Origin: Williamsia sp. 1135
Lineage (GTDB): Bacteria > Actinomycetota > Actinomycetes > Mycobacteriales > Mycobacteriaceae
DNA: 64,000 nt
Direction of reading: 5' to 3'
Assembly (NCBI RefSeq): GCF_002095395.1
Contig: NZ_MJEI01000080.1
Coordinates: 1-64,000, forward strand
Shown here: positions 50,529-60,060 of the stretch, in pieces
Layout of the letters: each line of letters begins with the position of its first letter
Position numbering within the stretch: position 1 is the stretch's first letter
Made by a program: the position numbers and the translations under genes
Notes under the pieces: model-generated
Told to the model about the DNA's origin: nothing
The model's input: only the letters and a program-made list of their open reading frames with translations
Database searches by the model: none

Positions 50529-52307
50529 GTGGCGAACGAAACCCGGAACAGTGTTGGACTACTCGACGTCGCCAAAGGCGCCCTGGGCATGGTTCCCGAC
50601 CTTCCGGGGGTCATTCGGCACGCGCCCGGACTGATCCTGCGTCGCCCGAAAGCAGAGGCGACGATCGGCTCGGTCTTCGACGGACTCGTCGCCAAGCACC
50701 CCGAACGTCCGTTCATCCGCTTCGAGGGCAAGTCCATCACCTATGGCGAGGCCAATCGGCAGATCAATCGTTACGCCGCGTTCTTCGGCAAGAACGGGGT
50801 CGGCGTCGGTGACGTCGTCGGAGTGCTCGCCAAGAACAAACCACAGACGCTGCTCGTCATGCTCGCCGCAGTCAAGCTCGGCGCGATCGCGGGAATGCTC
50901 AATTACAACCAGCGCGGCCACGTGCTGAGCCACAGCCTCGGCATTCTCGACGCAACCGTGCTCGTGGTGGACCCGGATGCCAAGGAAGCTCTCGACTCCA
51001 TCGACAGGACCGAAGCCCCCGACGTCACGGTCGATTTCGCAGAGCTCGACGACGCGTCCGAGGGCCTCAGTGACGAGAACCCGTCCGTCACCGCCGGTCT
51101 TCCGGCGTCCACCAAGGCGTTCTACATCTTCACCTCCGGTACCACCGGGATGCCCAAAGCCAGCATCATGTCCCACTACCGGTGGATGACGAGCATGGAC
51201 GGCATCGGCGGTATGGGTGTTCGGTTGCGGCACAGCGACACCATGTATTCCGCCCTGCCGCTCTACCACAACAATGCACTGACGGTCGCGCTGTCGTCGG
51301 TGCTCGCCTCGGGGGCGTGCCTGGCCATTGGCAAGTCGTTCTCGGCCTCGAAGTTCTGGGACGACATCATCCTCAACCGGGCCACCGCGTTCTGTTACAT
51401 CGGGGAGTTGTGCCGGTACCTCATGGCGCAACCGGAGAAATCCACCGACCGCAGCCACGGTGTGAACATCATCGTCGGCAACGGCATGCGGTCGGAGATC
51501 TGGGACGACTTCACCAAGCGTTTCGGCATCGAGCGGGTGGTCGAGTTCTACGGGGCCTCCGAACTGAACCTGGCCTTCATCAACGTCTTCAACCTCACCA
51601 AGACGGCGGGGTTCTGTCCGCTTCCGTTCAAGATCGTCGAATACGACGCCGAAACCGGTGAACCCGAGCGCAATGCACAGGGCAAATTGACGACAGTACC
51701 GAAAGGTGGCTGCGGACTGCTGATCTCAGAGATCTCCGATCGCGTCCCGTTCGACGGCTACACCGACGAAGAGGCCTCGAACAAGAAGATCATCAAGGAC
51801 GCGTTCAAGTCCGGGGACCGCTGGTTCAACTCGGGTGATCTGGTCCGGGATCTGGGGATGCACCACATCGCGTTCGTCGATCGACTCGGGGATACGTTTC
51901 GATGGAAGGGCGAGAATGTCGCCACCACGGAGGTGGAGGCCGAACTCGGCGGCGTCGACGCGATCGATCACTGCGTCGTCTACGGCGTCGAGGTGCCCGA
52001 TACCGACGGCAAGGCCGGAATGGCTGCGGTGACCCTTCGCGACGGCCAGGAACTGGACCCGAAAGCGCTCGGCAAGCATCTCTACGACTCCCTTCCGGCA
52101 TACGCGGTGCCGCTGTTCGTCCGGGTGGTGTCCGAGCTCGAACAGACCTCGACGTTCAAGAACCGCAAGGTCGAGTTGCGCGAGGAGGGTTTCGGCGACG
52201 TCGGAGACGACAAGCTCTACGTTCTCAAGGGCAGCGCCGACGGATATGTCGAGTTCTACGACGACTATCCACAGGATGTCGCCGCGGCGAAGGTCCCCCG
52301 CGGATAG
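50529..52307 (+). CDS. fadD6: Fatty-acid-CoA ligase FadD6-type
   Basis: The 592-residue acyl-CoA synthetase of the very-long-chain/FATP type has the AMP-binding motif YIFTSGTTGMPKAS, the gate region PLYHNNALTV, FYGASELN, GDLVRDLGMHHIAFVDRLGD and FRWKGENVATTEVE. The GTG at 50529 is chosen because GGAG lies 5 nt upstream and the protein then aligns with M. tuberculosis FadD6 (597 residues). Earlier in-frame starts at 50427 and 50499 lack a site. The order LOG-fadD6-folP2 matches Rv1205-Rv1207. Confidence 0.9.
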   Translation: MANETRNSVGLLDVAKGALGMVPDLPGVIRHAPGLILRRPKAEATIGSVFDGLVAKHPERPFIRFEGKSITYGEANRQINRYAAFFGKNGVGVGDVVGVLAKNKPQTLLVMLAAVKLGAIAGMLNYNQRGHVLSHSLGILDATVLVVDPDAKEALDSIDRTEAPDVTVDFAELDDASEGLSDENPSVTAGLPASTKAFYIFTSGTTGMPKASIMSHYRWMTSMDGIGGMGVRLRHSDTMYSALPLYHNNALTVALSSVLASGACLAIGKSFSASKFWDDIILNRATAFCYIGELCRYLMAQPEKSTDRSHGVNIIVGNGMRSEIWDDFTKRFGIERVVEFYGASELNLAFINVFNLTKTAGFCPLPFKIVEYDAETGEPERNAQGKLTTVPKGGCGLLISEISDRVPFDGYTDEEASNKKIIKDAFKSGDRWFNSGDLVRDLGMHHIAFVDRLGDTFRWKGENVATTEVEAELGGVDAIDHCVVYGVEVPDTDGKAGMAAVTLRDGQELDPKALGKHLYDSLPAYAVPLFVRVVSELEQTSTFKNRKVELREEGFGDVGDDKLYVLKGSADGYVEFYDDYPQDVAAAKVPRG

Positions 52308-52320
52308 GGGCCCGGCTCAC

Positions 52321-53220
52321 ATGACGCTGCCCCAGCGCAGCCCGGCCGGACCGTCCGTCTCCGCGACCCTGTGTGGCCGTCCCGTCGCCACCGACCGTGC
52401 TCTCGTCATGGCCATCGTCAACCGCACCCCGGACTCCTTTTACGATCGCGGATCGAGCTTCACCGACGACGCGGCGAAGTCGCGGGTGGACCAGGTGGTG
52501 GCCGAAGGCGCGGATATCGTCGACATCGGTGGGGTGAAGGCCGGGCCGGGTGCGGACGTCGACGCCGCCGAGGAGACGCGCCGCGTACTGCCGATGATCG
52601 AGTGGATCCGGGCCAGGCATCCCGATCTGATCATCAGCATCGACACCTGGCGCGCCGAGGTGGCCCGCGCGACGGTCGCGGCCGGCGCCGACCTGATCAA
52701 CGACACCTGGTCGGGTGCCGATCCCGGGTTGGTGGCCGTGGCCGCCGAGATGTCGGCGGGAATCGTCTGCTCGCACACCGGTGGGGCCGTCCCGCGCACC
52801 CGGCCGCACCGGGTGCGGTATCCGGACGTTGTTGCGGATGTGCACAGCGAACTCACCCGTGCTGCCGATCATGCGTTGGCCAGTGGCGTGAAACAGGATT
52901 CGATCGTGATCGATCCCACCCACGATTTCGGGAAGAACACTCATCACGGGCTTGCTTTGTTACGCCACGTGAACGTTCTGGTTAATAGCGGTTGGCCAGT
53001 GCTGATGGCGCTCAGCAACAAGGATTTTGTAGGGGAGACTCTGGGTGTAGGCCTGGAAGATCGGCTGGAGGGGACTCTCGCCGCGACCGCACTTGCCGCC
53101 TCCGCCGGGGCTCGCGTGTTTCGCGTACACGAGGTTGCCGCCACTCGAAGGGTGGTCGATATGGTTGCCGCAGTGAACGGAACCAGACCACCCACCCGAA
53201 CAGTAAGGGGTTTGGCATGA
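52321..53220 (+). CDS. folP2: Dihydropteroate synthase-like protein FolP2
   Basis: The 299-residue TIM-barrel protein has IVNRTPDSFYDRG, IDIGGVKAGPGA, ISIDTWRAEVA and the later ALSNKDFVGE. These are close to dihydropteroate synthase motifs but with changes (VKAGPGA for STRPGA), as in mycobacterial FolP2, which does not replace FolP1. Its real role is unclear. The stop overlaps gpgS as ATGA, the conserved folP2-gpgS pairing of Rv1207-Rv1208. Confidence 0.9.
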   Translation: MTLPQRSPAGPSVSATLCGRPVATDRALVMAIVNRTPDSFYDRGSSFTDDAAKSRVDQVVAEGADIVDIGGVKAGPGADVDAAEETRRVLPMIEWIRARHPDLIISIDTWRAEVARATVAAGADLINDTWSGADPGLVAVAAEMSAGIVCSHTGGAVPRTRPHRVRYPDVVADVHSELTRAADHALASGVKQDSIVIDPTHDFGKNTHHGLALLRHVNVLVNSGWPVLMALSNKDFVGETLGVGLEDRLEGTLAATALAASAGARVFRVHEVAATRRVVDMVAAVNGTRPPTRTVRGLA

Positions 53221-54233
53221 CCGCTGGGAAGCAAGTCACTGGAAAGTCCGACCGTGTCTGGACGCCGATTGCGTCCGCACCCGAGAAATCGCCCCAATCC
53301 ATGTGGGCGGCCGATCACAGTTGGGATCGCCCCGACTGGACCGTCGACGAGCTCGTCGCGGCGAAGAACGGCCGCACCGTCTCGGTGGTGTTGCCCGCAC
53401 TCAACGAAGAAGAGACCGTGGCCGACGTCATCGCGTCGATCCGCCCGCTCCTCGGCACCCTCGTCGACGAGCTGATCGTGCTCGACTCGGGCTCCACCGA
53501 TGCCACCGCCGAACGGGCCATCGCGGCGGGCGCTCAGGTCATCACCCGCGAGGAAGCCGTTCCCGAGGTGGAGCCCGTGCGCGGTAAGGGCGAGGTGCTC
53601 TGGCGCTCGCTCGCTGCCACCACCGGCGACCTGATCGCGTTCGTCGACTCCGACCTGATCGATCCGGATCCGATGTTCGTGCCCAAACTTCTCGGCCCGC
53701 TTCTCCTCAACGAGGAGATCCAGCTGGTGAAGGGCTTCTATCGACGGCCGCTCCGCACCGGGCAGGTCGAGGATGCCAACGGGGGAGGCCGGGTCACCGA
53801 GCTCGTCGCCCGTCCGCTGCTGGCGTCGTTCAAGCCCGAACTCACCGCGGTGCTCCAGCCGCTGGGGGGCGAATACGCGGGAACGCGCGAGTTGCTGTGC
53901 GCGGTGCCGTTCGCTCCCGGGTACGGGGTGGAGATCGGCCTGCTGGTCGACACGTACGACCGCTACGGCATGTCCGGTATCGGCCAGGTCAACCTGGGGG
54001 TGCGTACACACCGCAACCGCCCCCTGGTGGAGCTCGGCGTGATGAGCAGGCAGATCGTCGGAACCCTGATGGGCAGGTGCGGCATCGAGGACTCGGGCGT
54101 CGGACTGACCCAGTTCAAGATCCAGCCGGACGGCACCTTCTCCCCGAAGACCACCGATGTCTACCTCACCGATCGGCCGGCGATGAACACCCTGCGGCCC
54201 ACGGTCGCAGAGCGCAGCCGCCGCGCCTCCTAG
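53217..54233 (+). CDS. gpgS: Glucosyl-3-phosphoglycerate synthase
   Basis: The 338-residue GT-A glycosyltransferase (GT81) starts the methylglucose lipopolysaccharide pathway by joining glucose to 3-phosphoglycerate. Visible motifs are VVLPALNEEETV, LDSGSTDAT, RGKGEVLWRS and the metal-binding DSDLIDP. The acceptor region GEYAGTRELL and the C-terminal VGLTQFKIQPDG also match. It is coupled to folP2 and followed by a strong terminator. GpgS and GlgM in one window fit a mycobacteria-like polysaccharide metabolism. Confidence 0.93.
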   Translation: MTAGKQVTGKSDRVWTPIASAPEKSPQSMWAADHSWDRPDWTVDELVAAKNGRTVSVVLPALNEEETVADVIASIRPLLGTLVDELIVLDSGSTDATAERAIAAGAQVITREEAVPEVEPVRGKGEVLWRSLAATTGDLIAFVDSDLIDPDPMFVPKLLGPLLLNEEIQLVKGFYRRPLRTGQVEDANGGGRVTELVARPLLASFKPELTAVLQPLGGEYAGTRELLCAVPFAPGYGVEIGLLVDTYDRYGMSGIGQVNLGVRTHRNRPLVELGVMSRQIVGTLMGRCGIEDSGVGLTQFKIQPDGTFSPKTTDVYLTDRPAMNTLRPTVAERSRRAS

Positions 54234-54255
54234 CTTCACACGATCCACTTCTACA

Positions 54256-54285
54256 AAGACGAGCCGCCGATAGGCGGCTCGTCTT
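54256..54285 (+). terminator. Perfect hairpin terminator after gpgS
   Basis: AAGACGAGCCGCC-GATA-GGCGGCTCGTCTT is a 13-bp perfect stem with a tetraloop, ending in CTT. It lies 22 nt after the gpgS stop and isolates the next operon. Confidence 0.85.
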
Positions 54286-54330
54286 CGTATATCCGGCTCG
54301 CCCAGGTGGCCGGCACGCTATCGTAGAAAC

Positions 54331-54344
54331 TAGAACATGTTCTA
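54331..54344. promoter_or_regulatory. KstR-type operator TAGAACATGTTCTA
   Basis: The 14-mer fits the published mycobacterial KstR consensus TNNAACNNGTTNNA at every fixed base and is part of a perfect 16-bp palindrome (54330-54345). It lies 16 nt before the start of the short-chain dehydrogenase gene. KstR is a TetR-type repressor of sterol catabolism genes released by a cholesterol-derived CoA ester. A TetR-like repressor other than KstR could use a similar site. Confidence 0.72.
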
Positions 54345-54360
54345 GCTACGGGAGTTGTCA

Positions 54361-55233
54361 ATGTCGGGTTCGATGTCGGGGAAATCAGTTCTGGTCACCG
54401 GAGGTGGCAGCGGAATCGGCGAGGGGATCGCGGCGCTGCTCGCCGAACGTGGTGCTCAGGTCACCATCCTGGGGCGCAATGCCGAGCGACGGGGTGCGGT
54501 CGCCGAAAAGCTCAACGCCGCAGCCGGCGGGTCGTCGGTGCTGGCGCATGCCGCCGACATCACCGACGAAGACCAGGTTGCGAACGCGGTCGCGGTGGCC
54601 ACCGCGCGTACCGGCCGGCTCGACGGCATCGTCGCCTGTGCGGGCGGCAGTGAAACGATCGGACCGATCACCCAGATGGACACCGAGGCCTGGAAGCGGA
54701 CCTTGGACCTCAATCTCAACGGCACCATGTTCACGATCAAACACGGTGCGCGAGAGCTCGTTCGCGGTGGCTGCGGCGCGATCGTCGCCATCTCGTCCAT
54801 CGCGGCCAGCAACACCCACCGGTGGTTCGGCGCTTACGGCGTCACGAAATCCGGGGTCGACCATCTGGTGGCACTGGCCGCAGATGAGCTGGGCGCGAGC
54901 AATGTTCGTGTCAATGGCATCCGACCGGGGCTGACCCGCACCGAACTCGTCGGGATGATCACCCAGGATCCCGCGCTGAGCGAGGACTACCGGGTCAGCA
55001 CACCGCTGCAAAGAGTCGGAGAGGTCGAGGACATCGCGGGCCTGGCGCTGTTCCTGCTCGGCGAGGAGTCCACCTGGATCACCGGACAGGTGATCAACGT
55101 CGACGGTGGTCAGATGCTGCGTCGCGGACCGGATTTCAGTTCGATGCTCGAGCCGCTGTTCGGTGCGGAAGGACTGCGCGGTGTGGTGGCCGTGCCGGAC
55201 GGACAGGTCTCGGATGAGGTGGCGGCATCATGA
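54361..55233 (+). CDS. Short-chain dehydrogenase/reductase, likely in lipid or sterol catabolism
   Basis: The 290-residue SDR has the cofactor motif TGGGSGIGEG, the catalytic Ser in VAISSIAAS and YGVTK with Tyr and Lys, then RPGLTRTEL. It extends about 30 residues beyond the classical SDR end. GGGAG lies before the ATG at 54361. The start is directly behind a KstR-type operator and the stop overlaps the decarboxylase-like gene as ATGA, so the two form an operon. A role in oxidation of a steroid or CoA side-chain intermediate is inferred from the operator. Confidence 0.85.
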   Translation: MSGSMSGKSVLVTGGGSGIGEGIAALLAERGAQVTILGRNAERRGAVAEKLNAAAGGSSVLAHAADITDEDQVANAVAVATARTGRLDGIVACAGGSETIGPITQMDTEAWKRTLDLNLNGTMFTIKHGARELVRGGCGAIVAISSIAASNTHRWFGAYGVTKSGVDHLVALAADELGASNVRVNGIRPGLTRTELVGMITQDPALSEDYRVSTPLQRVGEVEDIAGLALFLLGEESTWITGQVINVDGGQMLRRGPDFSSMLEPLFGAEGLRGVVAVPDGQVSDEVAAS

Positions 55234-55979
55234 CCGCCCACGACGTGCTGGGCACGGCGATCGAGATGCCGGTCCGAATCCGGCAGGCAAGTTGCTTTGT
55301 GGCCGGGTTCACGGCATCGGCGGGCGCTGTCCAGTCCGCCATCGCCGACACCGGACTGGAGGTCCTGCGCATCAGGCCGGGCCGGGCGATGTGCATGCTC
55401 GTCTTCGTCGACTACGTGGACGGAGATCTGGGCCCGTACAACGAGTTCGGGGTCTGCGTACTGGTCGCCGACCGCGAGCAGCCCGGACAGTCGATGCTGC
55501 GCAACCTGAAGGACCTCGCCGGCGGACAGGCCAGGGCCCTGGTGCACCGGCTGCCGGTCGACGGTGAGTTCACGCTCGCGGCAGGGCGCGGGATCTGGGG
55601 TTTTCCCAAGACGCTCGCCGACTTCGACGTCGATCACCAGAGCCGGACCAAACGTGGTGTCGTCAGCGAGGGCGGTCAGATGATCGCGGCGCTGACCGTG
55701 CGGCCGGGTTTCAAGGTGCCCGATTCGCCCGCCTCGGCGGTCCTGCGGGCGTATTCGCACCTCGACGGGGTCACCCGCGAGACGCCATGGGTGCTGAACA
55801 ACACGGCAGACACGCGCACCCGACTCGGCGGTGCGCAGCTGCAATTGGGCTCGCATCCCATCGCCGATGAGCTGCGGCGGTTCGGACTCTCGCGCCGCGC
55901 ACTGATGACGTCCTCCGTGGGCAAGATCGAGATGACCTTCGAGGACGCCGAGGTTGTCAGTGGGTCAGACCGGTCGTGA
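55230..55979 (+). CDS. Acetoacetate decarboxylase-family protein
   Basis: The 249-residue protein has the acetoacetate decarboxylase fold pattern: YNEFGVCVLVA, the core GIWGFPKTLADFD with a Lys at the expected active-site position, and RRALMTSSVGKIEMTF at the end. Many family members are not decarboxylases but aldolase- or dehydratase-like. It is translationally coupled to the SDR gene and thus under the same KstR-like site. Substrate unknown. Confidence 0.83.
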   Translation: MTAHDVLGTAIEMPVRIRQASCFVAGFTASAGAVQSAIADTGLEVLRIRPGRAMCMLVFVDYVDGDLGPYNEFGVCVLVADREQPGQSMLRNLKDLAGGQARALVHRLPVDGEFTLAAGRGIWGFPKTLADFDVDHQSRTKRGVVSEGGQMIAALTVRPGFKVPDSPASAVLRAYSHLDGVTRETPWVLNNTADTRTRLGGAQLQLGSHPIADELRRFGLSRRALMTSSVGKIEMTFEDAEVVSGSDRS

Positions 55980-56024
55980 AAAGGAGCTGAGGCGGGCATC
56001 CGCCCACCGTGGGATAGTGGACAA

Positions 56025-56345
56025 GTGCTGACACTACTTCTGTACCTGGTGATCATGGTGGCGGTGATCGGGGTCGTGTTTGCGGTGGTCTGGCGGGTTT
56101 TCGGACGTTCCGAAGATCTGCCACCGCTGGAAAAGGGGACGACGCTGACGCGGCTGCCACGGGCGGGCATCACCGGCGACGACGTTCGGGGACTTCGATT
56201 TGCACAGGTGACCCGGGGTTACAAGGCCGGCGAGGTGGACTGGGCGCTGGAGAAGTTGGCACGTGAGATCGACGAATTACGGAACGCCCTGCACGACCTG
56301 CAGGCGCGGGACGAGATCGAAAGCCCAGCGCAAGGGGCAGAATAA
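56025..56345 (+). CDS. DivIVA-domain membrane protein (Rv1209-like)
   Basis: The 106-residue protein has one N-terminal membrane segment (LLLYLVIMVAVIGVVFAVVW), a linker, and a short DivIVA-like helix: VRGLRFAQVTRGYKAGEVDW followed by ALEKLAREIDEL. The layout and position after gpgS match Rv1209. It may assist cell-pole or septum organisation. Start is GTG 56025. The KstR-linked pair is inserted between it and gpgS. Confidence 0.82.
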   Translation: MLTLLLYLVIMVAVIGVVFAVVWRVFGRSEDLPPLEKGTTLTRLPRAGITGDDVRGLRFAQVTRGYKAGEVDWALEKLAREIDELRNALHDLQARDEIESPAQGAE

Positions 56346-56478
56346 CCTGGGCCGGGTCCGTAGTATGGAATCCGAATCAAAGCAATGCGAACCGCGCGGT
56401 GTCCAACGATTGATGGCACCAACCTAATAAGATCAGACTTCGACGCCGACTGCGGCAGCGAATCTGAAGGGAGCAGAG

Positions 56479-56652
56479 ATGGCGGCGATGAAGCCACGGA
56501 CCGGGGACGGTCCCCTTGAAGCAGCCAAGGAAGGGCGAGGAATCGTCGTGCGCATACCTATCGAGGGCGGCGGCCGACTGGTAGTCGAGCTGACGGCCGA
56601 TGAGGCAGCTGCACTGGGTGAGGAATTGCGTGGGGTGACCACCGCCTCGTAG
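56479..56652 (+). CDS. DUF3117 protein (Rv1211-like)
   Basis: The 57-residue protein begins MAAMKPRTGDGPLEAAKEGR and ends with a helix containing TADEAAALGEEL. The sequence is nearly invariant in mycobacteria and relatives (Rv1211). Its function is unknown. AAGGGAG lies 6-8 nt before the ATG. High conservation in such a short protein suggests a structural or regulatory partner role. Confidence 0.92.
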   Translation: MAAMKPRTGDGPLEAAKEGRGIVVRIPIEGGGRLVVELTADEAAALGEELRGVTTAS

Positions 56653-56686
56653 CGGAGTCAGATCAACCAGAAGGAGACGATCGACC

Positions 56687-57523
56687 GTGCTTTCCGCAGT
56701 GGTCGATCTGTTGTGTTGTCCGGTGTGCCGGGCCCCGTTCGAGTGTGCTGATCGCACGCTCTGGTGTGGCCAGGGGCATAGCTTCGACCTGGCCAGGCAG
56801 GGGTATGTCACCCTGTTGGGCGGCGCCGGCAACAGTTTTCGCTCGGATACCACCGAAATGCTCGCCGCCCGAACGCGTTTCCTCGATGGCGGCTTCTTCG
56901 ATCCCATCATGCGCGCGGTCAGCGGAGAGTGTCCGGACGACTCGACCATCCTCGACATCGGTGCCGGCACCGGGCATTACCTCGCTGCCGCAGTGCGCCA
57001 TTGCGGCGGGCGCGGGGTGGGCGTGGACCTTTCCAAACTCGCCGCCAGGCAGATCAGCCGACTCGAAGGCCGGATCGGTGCGGTTGTCGCCGACGGTTGG
57101 CAGCCATTCCCGATCGCCGACGGCGTGATCGATGTTGCGTTGTCGATCTTCTCGCCGCGCAACGTGGCCGAGTTCGCCCGTGTGCTCGCGCCCGGCGGGC
57201 GACTGATCGTGGTGTCGCCCACGCCGCGGCACCTGACCGAGGTCGTAGGTGCCGTCTCGATGATCGGGGTGGACAAGGACAAGTCGGTGCGGATCGGCAA
57301 CAGTATGGCCGGTTACTTCACCCGTACCGAAAGATCGTTATTGGAGTACCCGATCACGTTGTCCCACAACCAGGTTGTCGACGTGGTACTGATGGGCCCG
57401 TCAGCATTCCACCTGACCGAACAAGATGTGACCTCACGATTGACCGGCCACACCGACCCGATGACGGTCACGGTATCTGTGACTGCCGCGGTGTATCAGG
57501 CTGAGTCGGTGACCGACTCGTAG
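56687..57523 (+). CDS. Putative 23S rRNA guanine-N1 methyltransferase (RlmA/TlrB type)
   Basis: The 278-residue protein has an N-terminal zinc finger (CCPVC with CGQGH, residues about 10-31), then the SAM-binding motif ILDIGAGTGHYLA. LSIFSPRNVAEFARVLAPGG follows, the motif typical of RlmA-type enzymes, which methylate G745/G748 in helix 35 of 23S rRNA. TlrB members give macrolide resistance, so the choice is open. GTG 56687 is the start. The 3' end overlaps the convergent glgM gene by 28 nt. Confidence 0.85.
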   Translation: MLSAVVDLLCCPVCRAPFECADRTLWCGQGHSFDLARQGYVTLLGGAGNSFRSDTTEMLAARTRFLDGGFFDPIMRAVSGECPDDSTILDIGAGTGHYLAAAVRHCGGRGVGVDLSKLAARQISRLEGRIGAVVADGWQPFPIADGVIDVALSIFSPRNVAEFARVLAPGGRLIVVSPTPRHLTEVVGAVSMIGVDKDKSVRIGNSMAGYFTRTERSLLEYPITLSHNQVVDVVLMGPSAFHLTEQDVTSRLTGHTDPMTVTVSVTAAVYQAESVTDS

Positions 57524-58668
57524 ATCTTCATGGTCTGTTCGGCGATCGAATCCCATGAGAACTCGGCGATTGCACGTTCTCGCCCGGCGACGCCCATGGC
57601 GGTGGCCAGGGTGGGGTCGGCGATGACCCGGTTGACCGCCGCCGCGAGGTCGTGTTCGAAGTCGTCTGTTTTGCCTTCGTCGTAGTGCACAAGCAGCCCG
57701 GTGACCTCGTCGCGGACCACCTCGGGTATGCCGCCCACGTCCGAGGCGACCACCGCCGTGCCGCAGGCCATCGCCTCGAGATTGACGATGCCGAGTGGTT
57801 CGTAGATCGACGGACAGACGAAAACGTCTGCTGCCGAGAGTATTTCGCGGATCTTTTCGAGAGGGAGCATCTCGCGTACCCAGAAGACACCGTTGCGGGC
57901 ATTCGAGAGTCTGTCGACCGCTTCAGCGATCTCGGCCCCGATCTCGGGGGTGTCCGGGGCCCCGGCGCACAGGACGAGCTGTAGATCGGGATCCATGTGA
58001 TGGGCCGCGGCGACGAGGTGGCGAACACCCTTCTGTCGGGTGATCCGGCCGACGAACACCGCGATCGGCCGATCAGGGTCGACACCGATCTCACGCAACA
58101 CCGACGTTGCCTCGTCGGGCGCGTTGGAGGGCCGCCACTTCACGGTGTCGATGCCGTTGCGAACCACATGGACCTTGTCGGGGTCCAGGCGGGGGTAGGC
58201 GTCGCAGACGTCGATCCGCATGCCCGAGCTGACGGCGATCACCGCGTCGGCGTACTCGACGACGTTCTTCTCCACCCAGCTCGACACCCGATATCCGCCG
58301 CCGAGCTGCTCGGCCTTCCACGGCCTGCGGGGCTCGAGTGAATGTGCGGTCAAGACATGGGGAATGCCGTGCAGCTGTCCGGCGAGATGGCCGGCCAGCC
58401 CGGTGTACCAGGTGTGTGAATGAGCCACCTGGGCACCTTCGGCCGCAACCGCCATCCGCAGATCCGACGACAGGGTCGTGATCGCGGGATTGGCGCCGAC
58501 GAGTTCCGGGTCCACCCCATAGACGTGTGCGTCCTCGCGGGGAGCGCCCATGCAGTGCACGTCGACCGTGGCGAGCTGACGCAGGTGAGCGACCAATTCG
58601 GTGACGTGTACGCCGGCTCCGCCGTACACCTCTGGCGGATATTCCCTGGTCATCATTGCCACGCGCAT
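57496..58668 (-). CDS. glgM: Glycogen/maltose-1-phosphate synthase (GT4 family)
   Basis: The 390-residue GT-B glycosyltransferase corresponds to Rv1212c, named GlgA or GlgM, which makes alpha-maltose-1-phosphate from ADP-glucose and glucose-1-phosphate. Motifs are MMTREYPPEVYGGAGVHVTE at the N-terminus, FVGRITRQKGV and the nucleotide-sugar site SIYEPLGIVNLEAMACG. It is divergent from glgC, which supplies its ADP-glucose. Its last 28 bp overlap the rRNA methyltransferase gene tail to tail. Confidence 0.92.
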   Translation of the reverse strand: MRVAMMTREYPPEVYGGAGVHVTELVAHLRQLATVDVHCMGAPREDAHVYGVDPELVGANPAITTLSSDLRMAVAAEGAQVAHSHTWYTGLAGHLAGQLHGIPHVLTAHSLEPRRPWKAEQLGGGYRVSSWVEKNVVEYADAVIAVSSGMRIDVCDAYPRLDPDKVHVVRNGIDTVKWRPSNAPDEATSVLREIGVDPDRPIAVFVGRITRQKGVRHLVAAAHHMDPDLQLVLCAGAPDTPEIGAEIAEAVDRLSNARNGVFWVREMLPLEKIREILSAADVFVCPSIYEPLGIVNLEAMACGTAVVASDVGGIPEVVRDEVTGLLVHYDEGKTDDFEHDLAAAVNRVIADPTLATAMGVAGRERAIAEFSWDSIAEQTMKIYESVTDSA

Positions 58669-58821
58669 ACTCCAAACGCTAATGGTCCGGTGGCTTCGGC
58701 GCCAAGTGCGCGGGAAAATTGCCTCGACACAATGTCGGAGAATTGTTCCGACGTGGCAAGCGATTTCGATGGATCGGCCGGTCCTATGGCCGCGGCGTCG
58801 GATGCCGGATAGGTTTAAGGG

Positions 58822-60039
58822 GTGATTTCACAGCGCCACGTGCTCGGGATAGTCCTCGCCGGCGGCGAGGGAAAACGACTCTTTCCCTTGACGATGGACC
58901 GTGCCAAACCTGCGGTTCCGTTCGGTGGTGGATACCGACTGATCGACTTCGTACTGAGCAACCTGGTCAACGCCGGTTACTCGCGTCTGTGTGTGCTCAC
59001 CCAGTACAAGTCGCACTCACTCGACAGGCACATCTCGCAGACATGGCGGCCGTCCGGTTTCAACGGCGAGTACATCACCCCCGTCCCCGCGCAGCAGCGA
59101 CTGGGCCCGCGCTGGTACACCGGTAGCGCCGACGCGATCTTCCAATCGTTGAACCTCGTCTACGACGAAGAGCCCGAATACATCGTCGTCTTCGGCGCAG
59201 ACCACGTCTACCGGATGGATCCGGAGCAGATGGTCGAGGCGCACATCGCCTCCGGTGCCGAATGCACGGTCGCGGGTATCCGGGTTCCACGGGAGGAGGC
59301 CACCGCCTTCGGCTGCATCGACTCCGACGACAGTGGCCGCATCACCCAGTTCCTCGAGAAGCCCGCCGATCCGCCGGGCACCCCGGACGACCCGAACGCG
59401 ACGTTCGCATCGATGGGCAACTACGTGTTCACCGCAGACGCTCTGGTGGCCGCGATCAAGGCAGACGCCGACAACCCCGACTCCGACCACGACATGGGCG
59501 GCGACATCATCCCGGCGTTCGTCGAGCGCAATCAGGCGTTCGTCTACGACTTCAAGGACAACCAGGTCCCCGGCGCCACCGACCGTGACCGCGGGTACTG
59601 GCGGGACGTCGGAACCCTCGACGCCTTCTACGACGCCCACATGGACCTGGTGTCGGTGCACCCGATCTTCAACCTCTACAACCGCCGCTGGCCGATCCAC
59701 GGGTCCGCGGACTACCTGGTGGCGCCGGCGAAGTTCGTCAAGGGTGGACTCGCACAGGAGTCCATGGTCGGCTCCGGGAGCATCGTCTCCGCAGCAACCG
59801 TCCGCAACTCCGTGCTCTCCTCGAACGTGATGATCGAAGAAGGCGCCACCGTCGAGGGCAGCGTCCTGATGCCCGGCGTCCGGATCGGCAAGGGCGCCGT
59901 GGTGCGCAAAGCGATCCTCGACAAGAACGTCGTGATCTCACCCGGTCAGATCATCGGTGTCGACGAGGAACGCGACCGCGAGCGGTTTGCCATCAGCAGT
60001 GGCGGCGTCGTTGCCATCGGTAAGGGTGTGAGGGTCTAG
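58822..60039 (+). CDS. glgC: Glucose-1-phosphate adenylyltransferase
   Basis: The 405-residue ADP-glucose pyrophosphorylase has [20 protein letters not shown], the [13 protein letters not shown] substrate region, [11 protein letters not shown] and a C-terminal beta-helix ([36 protein letters not shown]). It makes ADP-glucose for GlgM and glycogen. Start is GTG 58822, behind GATAGGTTTAAGG. The order Rv1212c-Rv1213 is kept. The gene is followed by the inverted-repeat and 21-bp-repeat segment. Confidence 0.94.
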   Translation: MISQRHVLGIVLAGGEGKRLFPLTMDRAKPAVPFGGGYRLIDFVLSNLVNAGYSRLCVLTQYKSHSLDRHISQTWRPSGFNGEYITPVPAQQRLGPRWYTGSADAIFQSLNLVYDEEPEYIVVFGADHVYRMDPEQMVEAHIASGAECTVAGIRVPREEATAFGCIDSDDSGRITQFLEKPADPPGTPDDPNATFASMGNYVFTADALVAAIKADADNPDSDHDMGGDIIPAFVERNQAFVYDFKDNQVPGATDRDRGYWRDVGTLDAFYDAHMDLVSVHPIFNLYNRRWPIHGSADYLVAPAKFVKGGLAQESMVGSGSIVSAATVRNSVLSSNVMIEEGATVEGSVLMPGVRIGKGAVVRKAILDKNVVISPGQIIGVDEERDRERFAISSGGVVAIGKGVRV

Positions 60040-60060
60040 CGGGTCCTCGATCCGTTCAGG

